Positions 1-10,200 of a stretch of DNA of 64,000 bases are shown one piece after another. The DNA comes from Microstegium vimineum (taxonomy: Eukaryota > Streptophyta > Magnoliopsida > Poales > Poaceae). The translations under genes and the position numbers were made by a program. Location: the NCBI GenBank assembly GCA_022036555.1, contig CM039141.1:6979773-7043772 (forward strand), in the 5' to 3' direction. The notes under the pieces were generated by a model. That model made no database searches. It was not told the DNA's origin and saw only the letters and a program-made list of their open reading frames with translations. The stretch's first letter is position 1, and the number at the start of each line of letters is the position of its first letter.

Positions 1-300
1 CAAACACTTCTGCCCGCAGAGAGCCTGCATCCGCCGACGTGCCATGAGTCCACGTGCTGCTGCCTGTAGGCATACTACCACCAGGCATTCACGTTCCTTC
101 TCCTTGAGCAACGCCTTTAGGCAATCCAGCTGTGTGAACACATCAACAAAGATGCGTGAAGTGTCGTTGGCAGCAGGGGACACATGATAGAGCAAGTTGG
201 CGCGTGGGGGCGATCCGAAGCGTAGGTGCAGAAGCTTGGTGAAGCGGCGCCACGCCAGGGTGCCCTCATCCCGCTGGACGGAACAACATCCGAGCGCCAT
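1..300 (-). mobile_element. Retrotransposon gag-like ORF fragment, open at the window edge
   Basis: An ATG at 300 (minus strand) opens a frame that runs without a stop to base 1, so about 100 codons are visible and the rest lies outside the window. The segment reading LAWRRFTKLLHLRFGSPP resembles the W-RRF-LL-RFGPP stretch typical of plant Ty3/gypsy gag proteins. It is followed by a basic stretch LQAAARGLMARRRMQ that looks like an IQ-type helix, a pattern I associate with transposon-derived proteins in grasses. The gag likeness is family knowledge and the transposon assignment is inference. No LTR or protease/RT domain is seen here. Confidence 0.45.
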
Positions 301-1540
301 CTTCTAAATTACGGGAAACCATCCATATCTTTTATTCCTCCATGATGCGCCCCTGGTTAAATTAGGACTCGCATTGGTTGACAAAGGCTATAGGATCAGA
401 TTTCCCATCAAATTCAGGAAAACCCATCCAGACAATTGACACAATGAAGTTTAGTGTCGGGGTGGTGGTTGAATGCGGCAGGGACTGCTCGATGGAGGAT
501 AGGGCGGAGTTGGCGCAGGTTTGCGGCGACGACGAGATGGATGAATGCCTGGATCGTGATACCAGGTGTTATGCCAACCATTTCCATTGTTACATATATG
601 TTCTCATCAATGCTTGTTTTCATAAGCAAAATGAAATGTCATCTTAGCAAACCACCTTCTTTGCTGAGGATTGCTATACAACACATACATCTAAGATCCA
701 TTTTTTTAAAAGCACACATCTAGTTGTATCAATAAAAATATTATTATGAAAGAATCCTGATGACTTCACTTCATTTGGCAGCTGCAGCCGCAAAGCTGCA
801 TTCAAGATAGGTTAGTGCCCTAGCATAAAGAACTGAAAAGCTGGCCCCGAGTCAACATGATAACAGTTAAGGAGAGTGCTGTTATGTTTTTAGCTATAAA
901 TCGCTAAAGAAACAAGGGAGGAGCCCTTCAATTTAGATAATCTTTTGATCATTGTTCCTTTTCCGTAAAAATGACGCTACACATTTTAAAATCAGAATGT
1001 GTGAGCTGTGGCCACTGATCGATTCAAATGGAATAATGTTCCCTTTTAAATTTTTTTAATTTATTTTTTCTCCTTCATTTTTGGTGTTTCTCATTACATA
1101 GTCGAATGTAATAGCTATGAGCTGAAATTTAAAAACCTTACGTGCAACGATCCACAAGACTTAACGTTTCTTCTTTATGTTTTGCCTAAAAATAATTTTA
1201 TTTCTGCTGCTTACAACATCAATCTTAGTAGTTTGTCATGAAGACGGAACGAGTTCACGAATGGACAACACATCGAAGCAATGATCACCCAACCTAAGTT
1301 TTACATTAGTTGAACTATAGCAGTCGTCAACTTGACGTCAGAGATGCAAAACAACAGCCCAACTAGTTGTTTTTCTCCATCGCATCACCATATGCAATTT
1401 GCAGCAATCGATCAAGAACATCTTCTTTTCACACGAGCACAAATCCGATCTCAAATATGATCAACAACACGATCCCTCTTTTTTTGTTATATTACTACGT
1501 ACAACCCTTTCACTCGAATTAGCACGTCGTCTCGTCGCGA
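301..1540. other. Gene-free stretch
   Basis: AT-rich intergenic DNA. The small ORFs here (for example around 378-723) overlap each other in several frames and have no recognisable domain. The part next to 1541 should hold the 3' untranslated region of the glutaredoxin-like gene. Nothing else is supported. Confidence 0.6.
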
Positions 1541-2161
1541 TCAAGAACAGCAGTTAGCACAGCGTACCAATCCGTTCTCGTTACACTCACCGCATCGAAC
1601 GACGCGATCCTCCTCCTCGACGAACACCTTGCGGCCGCCGCCGCAGCCGGTACAGGGGACAAACCGGACGCCGCCGCAGGCGTCGCAGACGAAGGCCGGA
1701 TCTTGCCCGGCCGCGCCGTCGAGGAGGCGGCGGAGCTGTCCGGTCTCGTTCAGCTGCCGCACCTCGTCCGCGCCGCCGACGAGGCGGCCGCCGACGAACA
1801 GCTGCGGCAGCGCGAAGCCCCGGCCGCGCGCGGCCAGCAGCGCCTGCAGCTCCCGCCGGAGCGCGGCGTCCATGGACACGTCCCGCTCGTCCACGGCCAC
1901 GCGGAACCCGCGCAGGATCGCGCGCGCCGCGGTGCAGTCCGTGAACGTGCGCCGCACCCCGCGCAGCGACGTCGTGTACAGCACCACCGCCTGCGGTCGC
2001 TGCGCGCGCAGCGGCTCGTCCGCGAGCTGCTGCCGTCGCCATCTGGCCGCTGCTGCCGCCGGCCGGTGCCCCTGGTGGTGGTGGTACGTCAGCGACCGCG
2101 TCAGCTGGAACGGCTTCTTGCCGCCGCCTCCTCCGACCGCAACGCCGCCGGAATCCTCCAT
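1541..2161 (-). CDS. Glutaredoxin-like protein with C-terminal CxxC zinc cluster
   Basis: Complete single-exon gene of 206 residues, ATG at 2161. After a basic low-complexity N-terminus (about 1-55) comes a glutaredoxin fold (about 58-150) starting VVLYTTSLRGVRRTFTDC. The usual CxxC/CxxS redox site is replaced by SLRG with a later single Cys, as is normal for this plant subfamily, so classical thiol-disulfide activity is doubtful. The glutathione-site elements LPQLFV and GG-DEV-QLNE are present. The C-terminus carries four CxxC pairs (CDAC, CTGC, CGEC, CANC), a DnaJ-like zinc-binding cluster that defines the Arabidopsis At5g39865-type group. Whole length fits the family. The coding sequence is extremely GC-rich, which creates long antisense ORFs that are not genes. 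The biological role of the group is poorly known. Confidence 0.88.
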   Translation of the reverse strand: MEDSGGVAVGGGGGKKPFQLTRSLTYHHHQGHRPAAAAARWRRQQLADEPLRAQRPQAVVLYTTSLRGVRRTFTDCTAARAILRGFRVAVDERDVSMDAALRRELQALLAARGRGFALPQLFVGGRLVGGADEVRQLNETGQLRRLLDGAAGQDPAFVCDACGGVRFVPCTGCGGGRKVFVEEEDRVVRCGECNENGLVRCANCCS

Positions 2162-2331
2162 CTGCTGCGCCGCCGCCGCCGGCGCTGCAGCCAGGTTCTT
2201 TGGCTACGGCGGTTACCTCGAAGCGAGGAAAAGGGTAAGGAAGACGAAGAGGAAGCGAACTGTGGAAGTAATCGACGCGAGAAACGGAATTCGTTCGTCG
2301 GGAAGGTGGGGGGCACCACACCAGAGCCGCA

Positions 2332-2340
2332 CTTTATATG
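2332..2340 (-). promoter_or_regulatory. Candidate TATA box of the glutaredoxin-like gene
   Basis: On the minus strand the bases read CATATAAAG, about 170 bases upstream of the ATG at 2161, in an otherwise GC-rich 5' region. Position and sequence suit a TATA element, but no transcription start is visible. Confidence 0.35.
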
Positions 2341-2446
2341 TTTTCTTGTGGTGGTCGAGATTTTGACGGTTTTCTTGTTGGGTTTTTTCTCTTGGTTTTC
2401 GATCTTTTGGTTTGGTGAGCAAAGCGATTAGGAGATGGTTAAATGG

Positions 2447-2678
2447 TACTCCCTTCGTTTCAATTTATAATTCATTTGACTTTTTTAACCTCAACTTTGA
2501 TCACTTGTCTTATTCAAAAAATTTGTACAAATATAGTTAAATTTAAGTTATTCATGTAGACTATTCATTAAATAAGTAAGCCACATCAAAAGAATTGCAT
2601 AAAAATTTGAATAAGACGAGTGGTCAAACTTAGGGTTGAAAAAAGTAAAACGAACTATAATTTGGAACGGATTAAGTA
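2447..2678. repeat. Stowaway-like MITE, family A copy 1
   Basis: Begins TACTCCCTTCGTTTCAAT and ends with the matching inverted end (GGAACGGATTAAGTA), flanked by TA. About 230 bases, AT-rich, non-coding, with internal complementarity. A second copy of the same family is at 56848-57086 and a more diverged relative at 39431-39687. It lies about 290 bases upstream of the glutaredoxin-like start codon. Confidence 0.8.
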
Positions 2679-3864
2679 TTTATTAGTACTACTACAACTA
2701 GTGACTGGGAGCTAGAGACTATTTAGGGTTGTACTGGCAGTAACTAAAACAACAACCTTTTTCTGTTCGTGTTGCTTAATTTTGAAGAAATGGTTTCCTT
2801 GGTTAGTTTTAGTGTTAGTTAGTTAATTTAAGTGTTTTTAAAACGAATTTCGGTGGGTTTCGGATGATAGAGTTAGAGTTAGGGCAGGTACATTGCTAAA
2901 AATCAGCGGACTCGTACTCCGTCTCATGCAATGCCACATAGTATTTTTTGCTTATGTGAAGGAAAGAAAAATGTAAGAGAGAAAGAGGTAGTTGTTTCGC
3001 GAAACAACCACCTCATGAGCTAAGATTTAGAACTATGAGACAACTATTACATTATTGTATGAGTTGTTGTTGTCATGCACCTCATAAGTTTATTTTTATT
3101 CTATACATAAATTAAGGAATCATGAGTTACTACGAGTCAACTTAAACAACAACCATTCTGTACGTTGTCTGTTAAGTCGTCTTAAATTACGTGACATTAT
3201 ACAACACGACCTATGAGACAATTAGAGGCGGCTCCGGGCCTGCCGTGACTAGTACAAACGGGCACAGGAAACTTCCACAACGCGTTGTCGCTCAGCTGAG
3301 CGTGAGGCTGTCATTTTCTATCTTTCTCCCTCTTCTTGTTTTTTAAGTGAACCACAATTTGTTGATATACAAATAGGCACAGATAGAACTAGGCTTCATT
3401 ACTCTGCATTTTGAATCAGGAACATTAGTACAGGGGAAAGATTCACGGCCATTCTGCAGATTTAGAAACATAAAATCCCTCCCACGCAACTGCAAATGTT
3501 GGAGAGGATAAGCTGTAGTACAAGGGAACATTCCATGATCCTGGATCATGGACCCAACATGGATGCAACCGTCTCCATAAGCTCGTGCTTCTTTGCCCCC
3601 TCCGCCCAGATCACGTGTAATCCGCCTAGCTGTTCTTGATTAATGCGACTCCATCATCGGCTGATCGATACAGTTGTGGGTAAGCGTGTTAGTACTAATA
3701 ATATAAAATGGATTTGATGATGCAGCGTTGGCAGTTGGAGATTCATTCAAGCCTCTCTTGCAGAAATGACAACTGAGCAATATAATGACTGTCTTTCGCT
3801 GCTGCCACACTACGGACAATTGGCTTGACAAACATAGATTTGCTTAAATATGACGTTTTTCTTA
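2679..3864. other. Gene-free stretch
   Basis: AT-rich intergenic DNA without a credible reading frame, RNA gene or clear repeat ends. The short ORFs at 3343-3831 show no domain. Confidence 0.55.
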
Positions 3865-4041
3865 GGCCAATCTTAATGAAGTTTTATCAAAGTTTCATGG
3901 ACATTAAATATGTTGATGTAGCACTGTATTGATGAAGAGAGATGATAAGAGTTTCATAAAGAGTAGATAAACTCTTCTGAACAGTTTCCAAAATATTATT
4001 GTATTCAAAACTGAGTCATGAAACTGTCATTGAGGATGGTC
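3865..4041. repeat. Tourist-like MITE
   Basis: About 177 bases with imperfect inverted ends (GGCCAATCTTAATGA at the left, CATTGAGGATGGTC at the right) and internal text on tall repeats of GTTTCAT / ATGAAAC. This resembles a common cereal MITE whose ends read GGCCATCC-CAATG. No coding capacity. Confidence 0.6.
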
Positions 4042-4354
4042 ACAAAATGTATGTATCCAACAATTGAGAGAATATCAACAATAACATAATATTTAATTAT
4101 ATGTCTAAATAAATTTATTATAAAATATATTCAAAATTAATCGATGATACTTTACTTATTCGGTATCATTAAAATTGAAATTAGTAGCTTTTTATATCTA
4201 TACCCACGAATAAAAACACATACACATGATAAGTCCGCTAACCGTCAAAGTAGAAACCCATGTTGTGATCCACACAGATATGACATGCCCGCGAACAAAC
4301 CGGTATACCTTCAAAAATGAAGCAACCAAACACCCAACCATATCAATCTTAAGC

Positions 4355-4560
4355 AAGGCCGTGTTTAGATAAAAAAATTTAGCACCGTAGCGTTTCGTTT
4401 GTATTTGATAATTATTTTTCAATCATGAAATAACTAAGTTCGAAAGATTCGTCTCGTAAATTACAAACAAACTGTATAATTAGTTATATTTTTTATTTGG
4501 ATTTAATGCTCCATGCATGCGTCTAAAGATTTGATGTGACTGAAAATTTAGAATTTTGAA
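4355..4560. repeat. MITE, family B copy 1 (GGCC-TGTTTAG type)
   Basis: Starts AAGGCCGTGTTTAG and carries the internal landmarks of the family (AAGATTCGTCTCGTAAATTA, TCCATGCATGCGTCTAAAGA, GATGTGA). The right inverted end is worn away. The same family is at 35812-36055, 38675-38884 and 40111-40354. It is very abundant in Andropogoneae genomes and is one reason for the taxonomic call. Confidence 0.8.
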
Positions 4561-4816
4561 GGGGTATATTTCAACGTTAGATAATGTATGATACATTGAC
4601 CATACAAGAGTCATCAAAAGTTTTAAGTCATCACAAATTAACACAAATAAAGACATACCGAGTACAACGGTACAAGAGTAATTAGCGCGGGTCTAGCGGG
4701 TTTGCAGGTACAGATATGCCCACGAACAAATATACATCGAGTTTTCGTCTAGGTCGGTCTAACTAGATCGATAGTGGGGAACTTGGGGTTCCGTGAGATC
4801 TCGGTTTAGGTCGCGT

Positions 4817-5414
4817 GCTATGGGGCGATCACGGACCCGTCGCGGTAATGCGGCGAGCGCGGTTGAGGCCGGCGACTCTGGCCTCAATAAGGGGAAACAG
4901 GCGAACGCGTCAGAGGATCGTAAGGCCCTGAAGCTGAAGAAGGAGGAGGATCGTAAGAAGATCCTGATGGTGAAGTCGGAGGAGGGTAAGATCCTAAAGC
5001 TGAAGAAGGAGGCTATTGCGGCGAACGAGGAGATGAGCGACGACACAAGGGAGGAGCTTGCCCCTTACATATATGCCTCCTATGCCGGTGAAGGCGGACG
5101 AGGAGCCGGCTGGAAGGAAGAAGAAGAAGAAGAAGAAGGTGCTAGTCAGGAGGTTGGTACCGCAGGAGGAGATCTACGCTCTGTTGATAATGCCCTGCCC
5201 GATCGCCGCTAATCATTTGACTGAAGATCAGCTGGCCAGTCATCCCCAGAGATTCCAAGACTGGTACCATGAAGAAATGAATATCGCTATCAAGATTCGT
5301 GACTACCATCAGGCCTTCATCGACCAGTACTCGAAATATGGCTTTGCGGTGGACGAATCCGAGACTGAGGTCACTGACGACGAAGACGAAGAAGACGAAG
5401 ATGATGGCAACTAG
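4817..5414 (+). pseudogene. Unrecognised highly charged protein, reading frame split in two
   Basis: Two overlapping frames look like one former protein. Frame one starts with an ATG at 4817 (MGRSRTRRGN) and encodes a Lys/Glu-rich helix-prone stretch up to about 5070, after which it degenerates into poly-Glu and stops at 5212. Frame three (ATG at 5073, stop at 5414) has a poly-Lys tract and then a natural-looking sequence with LVPQEEIYALL, IAANHLTEDQL, RFQDWYHEEM and an acidic tail of about 20 Asp/Glu residues. Frame three has a stop just upstream of 5058, so the two halves join only by a frameshift near 5070 or an unseen intron. I do not recognise the family. It could be a small grass-specific gene or a transposon-associated fragment. 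Confidence 0.4.
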
Positions 5415-7267
5415 CAAGCTCTACAAAGGGCCTGCTGCGTGCGTGTCTGCAAGATCCTCCATCTACCCTAAGTCAAGTTGCAGTCGTGTTCGTGTTCGTG
5501 GTGTGATCGATCCACTGCACCTACTGAAGTGTCGGTCTGCTCATTATTATATATATACATTAACTTAACTTTGGTGTTATCATCTCGATCATCGTACCTC
5601 TTATTTGCTACTGTGCTTGGTTATTCCATATAGATAATGTTTGCATGCTACTGTTGATTCTCGATCATGCTATGATGTTAATCAGAAAATGCTAGTTTAG
5701 CAATCTTTTTTCAGAGAGATGAGCAGTCAGTTATCAGCAGCCAGCGACCCCCATATAAAATTCACAAGAAATAAACAAAAAAGAAATTGGTCGTCGAGGA
5801 AGGCGATCAGATCATTCAGAGTTTCAAACCAATATAATGTGCCGCTACAAGTTATAGTCACTGTGCTGACGTCATTATTCTAGAATCATGGACTGGGGCG
5901 CTCGATCCATCGCCTCGCCCAGGCATCGATCTCGCGGCCTCGACCAACTTGCATGCGTTGCTGAATATCATTGCCTCTTCTCGACAATGGCTTCCTCGAT
6001 CGCTGTTCGTGCCATGCATGTCACCATTGCTGATCCAAATGGAGCCCTGCGCAAGTGGTTCGACCTTTCTCAACGCTCGCAACAAGCAGATGCTAAGAGT
6101 TAAATACTGTATCCCAACAAGCACACACGAGTGAAGGACAGCCGGACAGGAACAGCTCTGCTGAAATGTATGCTCGTGCTGGTGTGGGTACACAGATATA
6201 TCAATTACGACACCCTTGCAGCCAGGAAGGCACATCCAGCTTGTGCGTCTTGCAGGACAGCACAAGACATGATGTACTGTATGTTCATAGTTGCCTGTAT
6301 CAACAGCAATACATCCACAACTTCACATTCTAGACATACAACAATTGGTCTATCAAATACTTGGCGTCTGCTACATCAGTATTTGAGCACCATCATTCAT
6401 ATATATATATATATAGGACTAGAATTTCAATTGAGTCATAATCATACAACACTAGAAACATCTTTGCTGCATCTAAATAGCAGAAGTGGAGCAACCAGGG
6501 CAAAGTAGGCATCATGCAACTTCCGAATAGACGGCTTTGATCACCTACTAACCAGCACCATAGAAATAGATCATGACATGTCAAAATGTAAATGATAACA
6601 CCGTGGTGTCAAACAACTATTTGAAATATGTATACAAGCACCCTGAAACAAACAAAACAACTATTTGAAATATGTATACAACAAAGCGCCCAGCTGCAAC
6701 TTTGTTGCGGTCAAAATGAGAACATGCGTTTCTTTGATCTTTTTTTATGAGGTTTCTTTGATCTATTACATCAACGTAGAACAAAAAGGGCGAGAAACAC
6801 ATCGAGAGGGAGGGGGATATCTGAACCATATTTCATTATATTGCAATGTAAAACATAATACATGTATTGAGATTGAACTATAGATCATTGTTGAGATGAA
6901 CTTTTCTAATGACCCCGACTTTTCTATTGGGCCACAAAACTGGAACCGACAAAACTTCGTCAATTAATCCTCTTGGCAGTTCACAAGCCACCATGTATTT
7001 GTTTTGCTGTGATGGTGTCAGAAGGATATTCAGTGTAGCTGTTAACAATTCCCCGCGTCGCCTCTGGAGTCCTGGCATTACCTTTTGAGACACAGAATTC
7101 AAAACTGCAATCCAGGTCAGGTTTTGGTCTTTATTCCTTTTTGTTTTGGAAAAAAGAACTTCAATTCCGACAGAGCTCTACCATTTGTAACTATATGGAA
7201 GCTGAAATTCACTGGGCACAGTTATGCCAGAATAGACAAGGATGTTCACATCATCTACTTCCTTCAG
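5415..7267. other. Gene-free stretch, including the CHD1 gene 3' flank
   Basis: No supported gene. Contains an (AT)n run near 6398-6415 and a pair of 26-base direct repeats at 6612-6637 and 6656-6681 (core CTATTTGAAATATGTATAC) spaced 44 bases apart. The part just above 7000 should contain the 3' untranslated region of the minus-strand CHD1-type gene. ORFs at 5858-6508 are short, overlap on both strands and show no domain. Confidence 0.55.
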
Positions 7268-10200
7268 CTACAACAAAGGTCCATGCCCAGTAGGAAAATT
7301 ACTAGGATGAACACCACGTTTTGGCCTTTCATTACCATACCGTCTCATTTCAACTGGACCCCAACCAAGAATGCCTGCAGAACTACTAGATTCCTGCAAC
7401 CTATTTCCATTTGTCAGAACTGGAGGTTGATGCAAAGGCTGGGTGTCAATTTGATTATCTGGGTCAGCTCTCCGACGACGCTTCCAGGCTTCAGAACTTC
7501 CAGAGCTCTCATTATTATGGAAAGACTCAGAATTGTACTGGAGAGACCTAGTTGGCCTTTGGTTTCTCGAAGGATGAAGTTGATTTGAGTTACTTCCTTT
7601 ATTGGGAGGAATGGATGCAAAATTGCCACCATGAGATGGGCCAACTCCACCTTCCAGTTGGTCTTGACTAAGTTTCAAATAGAGATCATGCAGTTGCTCC
7701 CCAGACATATTTGAAAAGGTGGCAACATAATTCCATAACCTCATGGTCATGCCTGCAATCAACACAATAATTTAGACAGTATCTATCAAGGGATGCAACT
7801 ATATGCCAAAATTTTCTGCACAATGTTTTTTTATGTCGTCTGCACAACATTAAGACAGAGAGTCTTGTCTTGAGACTGATTTTGGAGAAGGGAAAATAAA
7901 TATGGGAGGTGTGACTACACTTACGGGATTGCCTATAAGATTCACTGTGTTCCCGGACAACCTCTCCAATTTTATCCCCAATTATCAGGAGATACTTGCG
8001 AATTCTTGAAAGAACCTAAAGACAGTAAATTAAGGTAAGATTCAGGTGGAAGAGCAGTTTAAGAATATATTGTCCACAGAAAAAGCAGATACCTTTTCCT
8101 TTGGGAGGTTTACACTTGTATTCTGCAGCCTATCCAGACGCTTCAAAGTTTCCTGCTCCTCATCTAAAACTCCAGAGCACCATTCAAGCCACTTCTCCTC
8201 TTTGTCCAGACGATACTTGGTCTCTGCCTCTGATTCAGAAATTTCACCTTCTTCTCTTGCTTCAGCTTCCACTATTACCTTACGCTTCTGAATGTCATCT
8301 TTGTTCGGCTTATTATCCTCTTTTTCTGGTACATCCTTTTGTCGGCCCCTCATTGATCGAGCTCCATTATTACTGTCGTTATTGACTGTCTGGCGGGCAT
8401 TTCCTTTGACTTTTGAGCTCTTACCACTAAACTTAGCATATTCCTTGACAAATACAACTTCTTGTCAACATAATAGAATGCAAAAAAGAAAAATGTAAAG
8501 CATGTAGAATATGCAATAGTTGTAGAAAACAAAGGCATGAAATTCAAGGTGAAACAATCATTTACTCTTTTAAAATAAACTATAACATATCGAAGCAACT
8601 ACAACATGTGAAGCAAACAAATAAACAAATCTCTGTATCATTTTCTTGATTCTCATTTTTTTTCCTCGAAAAGATTCTCATATTTGCTACAGCATTACAA
8701 ATGCATCATTATAAAATAGTTGGATTAGGAAAAAATAGGATAATTCATCTAAACAAGCCCTTAAAATTACAATCTCAAGCTAACACCTGAACGCCAATCT
8801 ACTTGATCCATCCTACAAGGCATTCAGGATTGCAACTCAATAACAGTTCAAAACCTGAACTCATTGAATGATTAGAACATGCTAGAAGGGTTCAATTATT
8901 AGTAGCCCATAAATTAGATAATCACACACTCAAAACCAAAAAAGAACAATGTCCAGAAAATAAACTGATCCCATGTACAATTAAAAATATACCAGAGGTT
9001 CACCTCCAGTTCGAAGAGGTACCTTTTGCAGGAGAGCACTAGCTCGGTTATCCAAGTTTGGAGCACGTGGTAAAAACGTCTCTCTCTCACCAAGTGTTGC
9101 TGGTGCAATTTTTGTTGTCAGGCCAAGCTTTGGATCCAACCGTATTTTCTCCCAATTCCCATAGCCATACCAATGAATTCCAACCATCAATCTAGCATCA
9201 TCAGCTAGGACAATACAAGAAACAAACTGTAAGATCCTGGTGTTTCATAGAATGTCTAAGCAACTAAGGTTGAAATGCAATTACTTTCAGTCCATCCACA
9301 GCTTGCTGACCACTGAGGCTTTTTATAAGGGAGCTGGATGCGGTATTGCTTGATTGGATCTTTGTAGCGTGCAATTCGCTTTGCCAAGAACTGAAGCTCT
9401 TCAACACGAGCTAGCAATTCATAGGCCTTCACAGCTACACCAAAAAAATCCAAAACAGTGCCCTATATTGGAAGTACACAAGTGAATTTAACTGTGGTGA
9501 TGTCACGAAATACTCTTTACAGTTAACAAAAAGAAGAGAGTTATTACCTTGACATCCGTGTTCTCTTTAACCGCTTCCTGACAGCCATCAATCAGCAAAT
9601 AAAATAGTTCTATTTGCGCTTCATGTGGTGCCTTCGCAAGTACACCACCAACATCATCCACGATTAATACAATCTGGGTTGCATTCCCAAATTTTTTGAC
9701 CTAAAAAAATTCACATATCAGGCTCAGAGTACATCAACACAAATATTGCATCACAAACAATGCCAGATGAAGTGCAACCAAATCAGACTAACTGCTCACA
9801 TAGAAAAAAATTCCATGAAAAAACTTGGAAAATCGATTGGCAATTACATGTCAATAGAATTGGACTAATAGTTTTACTTGTTCTATAGCCATCATAATGC
9901 AGAGTATTACAATATCCCATCAAGGCAAACAACTCAAAGCAAAGGGAGATGATGCAATGAAATATTGATATCATGCTTCCAGCCACTTGTATATACAATC
10001 AAAAATCGATTATGAGAAGTACACGATTCAACTGAAAAGGCAAAAAAACGATAGATAGATATAACGTGCATATTACCGCTCGTACAAAACGAGAAGCATC
10101 CTTCTTTGGAACATTACCAAAAGACCACTCTCGTACTTGAGCTACTGCTCCTTCAACCAATGGTAATAAATTAACTGTTTCCACAGTTCTGCCAGAACGC

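Noticed and set aside
1587..2431. Several 240-codon ORFs on both strands around the glutaredoxin-like gene
   Set aside because: Arg/Ala/Pro-rich frames caused by high GC. Only frame 1541-2161 (-) has family motifs.
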